Notes under the pieces: generated by a model | What the model saw: only the letters and a program-made list of their open reading frames with translations | The model's database searches: none | Told to the model about the DNA's origin: nothing | Shown: positions 60,904 to 64,000 of the stretch, piece by piece | Position numbering within the stretch: position 1 is the stretch's first letter | Layout: each line of letters opens with the position of its first letter | Program-made: the position numbers and the translations under genes | DNA from: Dysgonamonadaceae bacterium | GTDB lineage: Bacteria > Bacteroidota > Bacteroidia > Bacteroidales > Dysgonomonadaceae | NCBI GenBank assembly: GCA_031254645.1 | Contig: JAIRUA010000012.1 | Location: forward strand, 1 to 64,000 | DNA length: 64,000 nt | Direction: 5' to 3'

Positions 60904-61395
60904 TTATTTTCTTTTACCAATTATAGGCATTATAATAATAGCCAAGATATTAATGCCAATCATTACATATGTGGCATAAAGCATCATATCCGAAAACTTC
61001 AACCACGTCGGCACATTATGAGGTCCATTATATCCGGGAATATTCAAGATATCTCCGCTACCCATTGAGTATGTAATAAACAGTAACACTACAAGAAGTA
61101 CAAGGGCAACTAATCCGCCAATTGCTTTCTTCGGATTGTCTTTCAAACCTGTGATAAAGCCATAGAGAGCAAATAACAAAAGAACAGCTATAGTGAGTCC
61201 CACCAATGTATACGCCCAATTAATAAGAAGATCTAAATACTTCGGCTGAGACAAGCCCTCAATTGTAGGTCCCTGAAGCATTGACGCCCCGGATGCCTGT
61301 CCTCCAAACACAAACATTCCCATTATTACCAACGTTACTGCTACCGTTGCTAAAAAGACTATGCTGGAGATTTTTCTAATTTTAGATACAGCCAT
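60904..61395 (-). CDS. Membrane protein of the exb cluster
   Basis: A 163-residue protein with four hydrophobic helices (residues about 12-32, 55-80, 92-112, 132-157) and a polar loop (MGSGDILNIPGYNGPHNVPT). I do not know a function. Genes of this type occur between exbB and exbD in many Bacteroidota, so it is probably an accessory part of the complex. It starts 5 nt after the exbB stop. Confidence 0.75.
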   Translation of the reverse strand: MAVSKIRKISSIVFLATVAVTLVIMGMFVFGGQASGASMLQGPTIEGLSQPKYLDLLINWAYTLVGLTIAVLLLFALYGFITGLKDNPKKAIGGLVALVLLVVLLFITYSMGSGDILNIPGYNGPHNVPTWLKFSDMMLYATYVMIGINILAIIIMPIIGKRK

Positions 61396-61400
61396 AGTTA

Positions 61401-62165
61401 TTATAAGTTTTTATATTTAACGTTGTATTTGATCACTTGATCAAGGAAAGTAATAGAAGCGTCTTCCATTTTACCAAGAATGGCTTCCATTTTGTTAAGA
61501 ATGTAGTTGTAAACAATTTGAAGAATAAGTGCTACGATAAGAGCAGCTACGGTTGTAATCAAAGCGAGTTTCATACCACCTGCTACAATTGTCGGGCTCA
61601 TATCACCTGCTCTTTGGATATCATCAAATGCCATAACCATACCGATAACCGTTCCCAAGAATCCGATTGACGGTGCGATAGTGATAAACATCGTAATCCA
61701 CGACAAGTTTTTCTCCAATAAACCCGCTTGTACGCCACCATAAGAAACGATAGTACGCTCAACAGCATCAGGTCCTTGATCGAGACGAAGCAATCCTTGG
61801 TAAACAATGGAAGCGATTGGTCCTCTGGTAGAGCGTGCAATATTTTTCGCACCTTCTACGTCGCCACTATCCAAAGTGTCGCCGATTTTGGCAAGAAAAG
61901 CGTCTTGGTTAATGTCTGCCAAACTCATGTAGATAACTCTCTCAAGACAGAAAGCCAAGCCAAGAATCAAACAGAGTGTCAAAACACTCATAAACGCGGC
62001 GTTACCCTCGATAAATTTGATTTTAATAGCTTGATGGAAACCACTAGCGTCGGATTCCACAACAGCTGCAACGCTGCTAAAATCTACATCTTGCGCTAAA
62101 AGAATAGAAGGCAATCCAAAGGATATCATTCCGAAGATTGCTAAAACTGCAAATAACTTTTTCAT
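61401..62165 (-). CDS. exbB: ExbB/TolQ/MotA proton channel protein
   Basis: A 254-residue protein. An N-terminal signal-like helix precedes the ExbB core. Core marks: LILGLAFCLERVIYMSL, GLLEKNLSWITMFITIAPSI, GFLGTVIGMVMAFDDIQ and KLALITTVAALIVALILQIV. It forms the pentameric proton channel with ExbD and drives TonB. First gene of the operon; it lies 94 bp downstream of tRNA-Ser on the same strand, and no separate promoter was recognised. Confidence 0.92.
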   Translation of the reverse strand: MKKLFAVLAIFGMISFGLPSILLAQDVDFSSVAAVVESDASGFHQAIKIKFIEGNAAFMSVLTLCLILGLAFCLERVIYMSLADINQDAFLAKIGDTLDSGDVEGAKNIARSTRGPIASIVYQGLLRLDQGPDAVERTIVSYGGVQAGLLEKNLSWITMFITIAPSIGFLGTVIGMVMAFDDIQRAGDMSPTIVAGGMKLALITTVAALIVALILQIVYNYILNKMEAILGKMEDASITFLDQVIKYNVKYKNL

Positions 62166-62259
62166 TGTGTGTTCAATTTTTTTTGATTAATAATCTTTTT
62201 AATTGTTGTTTTTATTTTTAATTGTTTGTTTTGTTCTACTTTTTTTCAATTCTCGAACG

Positions 62260-62347
62260 CGGAGAGAGCGGGATTCGAACCCGCGATACACTTTTGGCGT
62301 ATACACGCTTTCCAGGCGTGCCTCTTCAACCACTCGAGCACCTCTCC
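62260..62347 (-). tRNA. tRNA-Ser (GGA)
   Basis: An 88-nt cloverleaf read on the minus strand: acceptor GGAGAGG with TCTCTCC, D arm GTGCTCGAGTGGTTGAAGAG, anticodon loop CTGGAAA (anticodon GGA), a long variable arm (class II), and T arm GCGGGTTCGAATCCCGC. The discriminator base is G, as for serine. CCA is not encoded. Confidence 0.97.
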
Positions 62348-62515
62348 AAGAGTTATCTCGGAAAACGGGCGCAAATTACAAAAAAAATTTCATTCACGCG
62401 CTCATTTATCGAGCAAAATTACAGAATTTATCTATTATATACTATTTATCTCTCCATTTATTTCTTAAAAAGATATTTTTTTTGATTATTTCTCCATTAC
62501 AAAATCATCAAAATA

Positions 62516-63298
62516 TCAAGAAATATCTCTTATATCAAATAATCTCAATGCGTTACGTGTTGTTATTTGCATCACGTTGTTTTCGCTCTCTTGCCATATC
62601 TCTGCGAGCTTTTTCACTACAAAAGAGAGGTAAGAGGATTCGTTTCTCTTTCCTCGATAAGGAACCGGAGCAAGATAAGGCGCATCCGTTTCGAGTATAA
62701 CCTTTTCTCTCGGACAATGCATAAGCGTTTCCGACAAACCTGAATTTTTAAATGTAACCACTCCATTGATTCCTACCAAAAAATTCTTCAATGCCAAAAT
62801 AGCTTCCAATTCATCTTTCGAGCCGCCAAAACTGTGAAAAACGCCCCTAAGCGACTTATCACCTACTCGTTTAATGCTATTGATGGCTTCGTTTGTGGCA
62901 TTTCGAAAATGTATGGCTATAGGCATATCTTTTTCGATACTCCATTTTAATTGTTCTTCAAATGCACATAACTGTTCGTCGCGCAATGAAGTATCCCAAT
63001 ATAAATCTACGCCCACTTCGCCGATGCCTACACAACGATTATCGTCCAATTCCTTATATATAATGTCTAATTGCTGTCGCCAATCTTTTCTAACACTCGT
63101 TGGATGTAATCCTAACAAGGTGTGAAAGAAATCGGGATAGCGTGCGCTTGTCGCTCTCAGCGCAGTGATGGTGGTTTCGTCGATATTGGGCAGTATGGCT
63201 TTCGCCACGCCTGCTTGTTGTGCTCGCATCACCACCTGATCGAGGTCTTCACAAAATTCGTCCACATACAAATGTGCGTGGGTGTCTATTAGCGTCAT
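62516..63298 (-). CDS. tatD: TatD family deoxyribonuclease
   Basis: About 260 residues from MTLIDTHAHLYVDEF; the longer frame overlaps the next gene and is rejected. TatD marks: DTHAHL (metal His pair), GIGEVGVDLYWD (metal Glu), PIAIHFRNATNEAI, GVFHSFGG and ETDAPYLAPVPYRGKRNE (metal Asp and family-specific tail). It is a metal-dependent 3'-5' DNase/RNase of the amidohydrolase fold. Its start lies 1 nt after the upstream gene's stop. Confidence 0.95.
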   Translation of the reverse strand: MTLIDTHAHLYVDEFCEDLDQVVMRAQQAGVAKAILPNIDETTITALRATSARYPDFFHTLLGLHPTSVRKDWRQQLDIIYKELDDNRCVGIGEVGVDLYWDTSLRDEQLCAFEEQLKWSIEKDMPIAIHFRNATNEAINSIKRVGDKSLRGVFHSFGGSKDELEAILALKNFLVGINGVVTFKNSGLSETLMHCPREKVILETDAPYLAPVPYRGKRNESSYLSFVVKKLAEIWQESENNVMQITTRNALRLFDIRDIS

Positions 63299-63299
63299 A

Positions 63300-64000
63300 T
63301 TACCACAACCTCTGTTGCATTTCTCTTTTTTCGGTTTCGTCTTTTTCGACTTCACCTTTTCTATAATAATAAACAACTCCGTATTCGCGATTCCTGTCAA
63401 GCCGCTGCTTAACAGGCAAATTGAGGTTGTATTTCTCTACTTGTTCCCATATTTCGAAAATCACATCATCGACCACTTCACGATAATTCGCTACTTCATC
63501 TTGTATATGCGCTGTCGTTTTTTGATGCAATTTTTGTGTATGATACCCGTCTTTAAACAATGAATACATCACCTTGAGTTTGGCAACAGACGGGTTGTAA
63601 ATAGGTACGCCACCTTTCGATGTGCGTGCGTTTTCACCCTCTATTACCCTTCTACCCCACTCTATCAATTGTTCATTTGACGTTAAGTCGGGTATAATCA
63701 TATTGGCGTTTTTCAATCCGTAGAGTTGCAAATGCTCCTCTTTTATTTCGGCACGCATCACGCACATATACAGCACTTGTATGAAGTGCGAAATGTACAT
63801 TCGCGCATTTTTTACCTTTCCTTGAAATGCTTTGCCGGCACGCACTTGCGTGTCATAAGACTGCTGATACCGTATACAGAGACGCTCGAATTGCATCATT
63901 GTGCTTCGTGCTTTTTCCAAAATGCTCGGCGAGACAGCTAAATCTTGAAAATCGGTATCGCGTGCTTTTTCGATAGCCGTTTTCAACGCTTTGACTCGTG
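63300..64000 (-). CDS. Conserved-looking protein of unknown function (5' end beyond the window)
   Basis: At least 232 residues; the frame stays open to the window edge, so the true start lies outside. I do not recognise the family. It is helical and charged (FQGKVKNARMYISHFIQVLY, MRAEIKEEHLQLYGLKNANM), with a C-terminal WEQVEKYNLNLPVKQRLDRN, then REYGVVYYYRKGE and a Lys/Glu tail. There is no signal peptide in the visible part. It ends 1 nt before the tatD start, so the two are probably coexpressed. Confidence 0.6.
   Translation of the reverse strand, partial: RVKALKTAIEKARDTDFQDLAVSPSILEKARSTMMQFERLCIRYQQSYDTQVRAGKAFQGKVKNARMYISHFIQVLYMCVMRAEIKEEHLQLYGLKNANMIIPDLTSNEQLIEWGRRVIEGENARTSKGGVPIYNPSVAKLKVMYSLFKDGYHTQKLHQKTTAHIQDEVANYREVVDDVIFEIWEQVEKYNLNLPVKQRLDRNREYGVVYYYRKGEVEKDETEKREMQQRLW

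Noticed and set aside
1-64000. Insertion sequences, prophage or plasmid functions
   Set aside because: No transposase, integrase, phage structural or replication gene was found on either strand.

Overview
The window reads as chromosomal DNA of an anaerobic or fermentative member of the Bacteroidota, most likely order Bacteroidales. Evidence: a SusC/SusD glycan-uptake locus with an ECF sigma/FecR pair, many SpII lipoproteins, a fimbrillin-like protein, the ExbB/ExbD/ExbD arrangement, a bacterial V-type ATPase operon with DUF2764 in place of a classical C subunit, and repeated promoter boxes of the Bacteroidota type (TTTG, about 19 nt, TAnnTTTG). No transposase, phage or CRISPR locus was seen. 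All functions are read from sequence alone, without database searches.

Layout. 0-3.7 kb: a DUF3575/OmpA outer-membrane protein behind what looks like an invertible promoter (25-bp perfect inverted repeats around a consensus promoter, drawn here pointing away from the gene), then an M20 dipeptidase. 3.8-8.6 kb: two tandem paralogous HELGH metallopeptidases, one with a signal peptide and one a lipoprotein, separated by an antitoxin and a toxin whose 3' end is overwritten by a palindrome. 8.6-15 kb: NlpE-like lipoprotein with a Cys-rich tail, YitT-type membrane protein between inverted repeats, two lipoproteins (one a NodB-type deacetylase), and OadG/OadA-like carboxyltransferase subunits. 15-21.7 kb: ABC transporter with a GntR regulator, an Lrp regulator, an M20D amidohydrolase, folD and ffh. 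21.9-32.7 kb: fimbrillin-like lipoprotein and the V-ATPase operon (E, DUF2764, A, B, D, I, K) carrying two unrelated cargo genes. 32.8-38.1 kb: DUF4375, DUF1015 and an exported TldE/TldD pair. 38.3-50.1 kb: a polysaccharide utilisation locus (sigma, anti-sigma, SusC, SusD, pseudo-GH18, LamG protein, active-type GH18, Ig-like lipoprotein) probably acting on N-glycan or GlcNAc-containing glycans. 50.2-64 kb: pfkA, surE, alkaline phosphatase, SDR, EamA exporter, gcvT, pepT, SRP RNA, a sulfatase-maturase-like radical SAM enzyme, the TonB energising complex, tRNA-Ser(GGA), tatD, and a partial unknown gene.

A striking property is that 3' ends of genes are repeatedly capped by dispersed hairpin repeats of at least six sequence families, starting at or within a few bases of the stop codon. 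The largest family (nine copies, core TAATGTGCTAATAAATAATG) has non-palindromic loops that are themselves related between distant copies, so the copies descend from a common element. SRP RNA (near 58.2 kb) and its partner Ffh (21 kb) are both present. The Na+-type signature in the V-ATPase K ring and the OadA/OadG genes together hint at a sodium-based energy economy, though OadB is not in the window.
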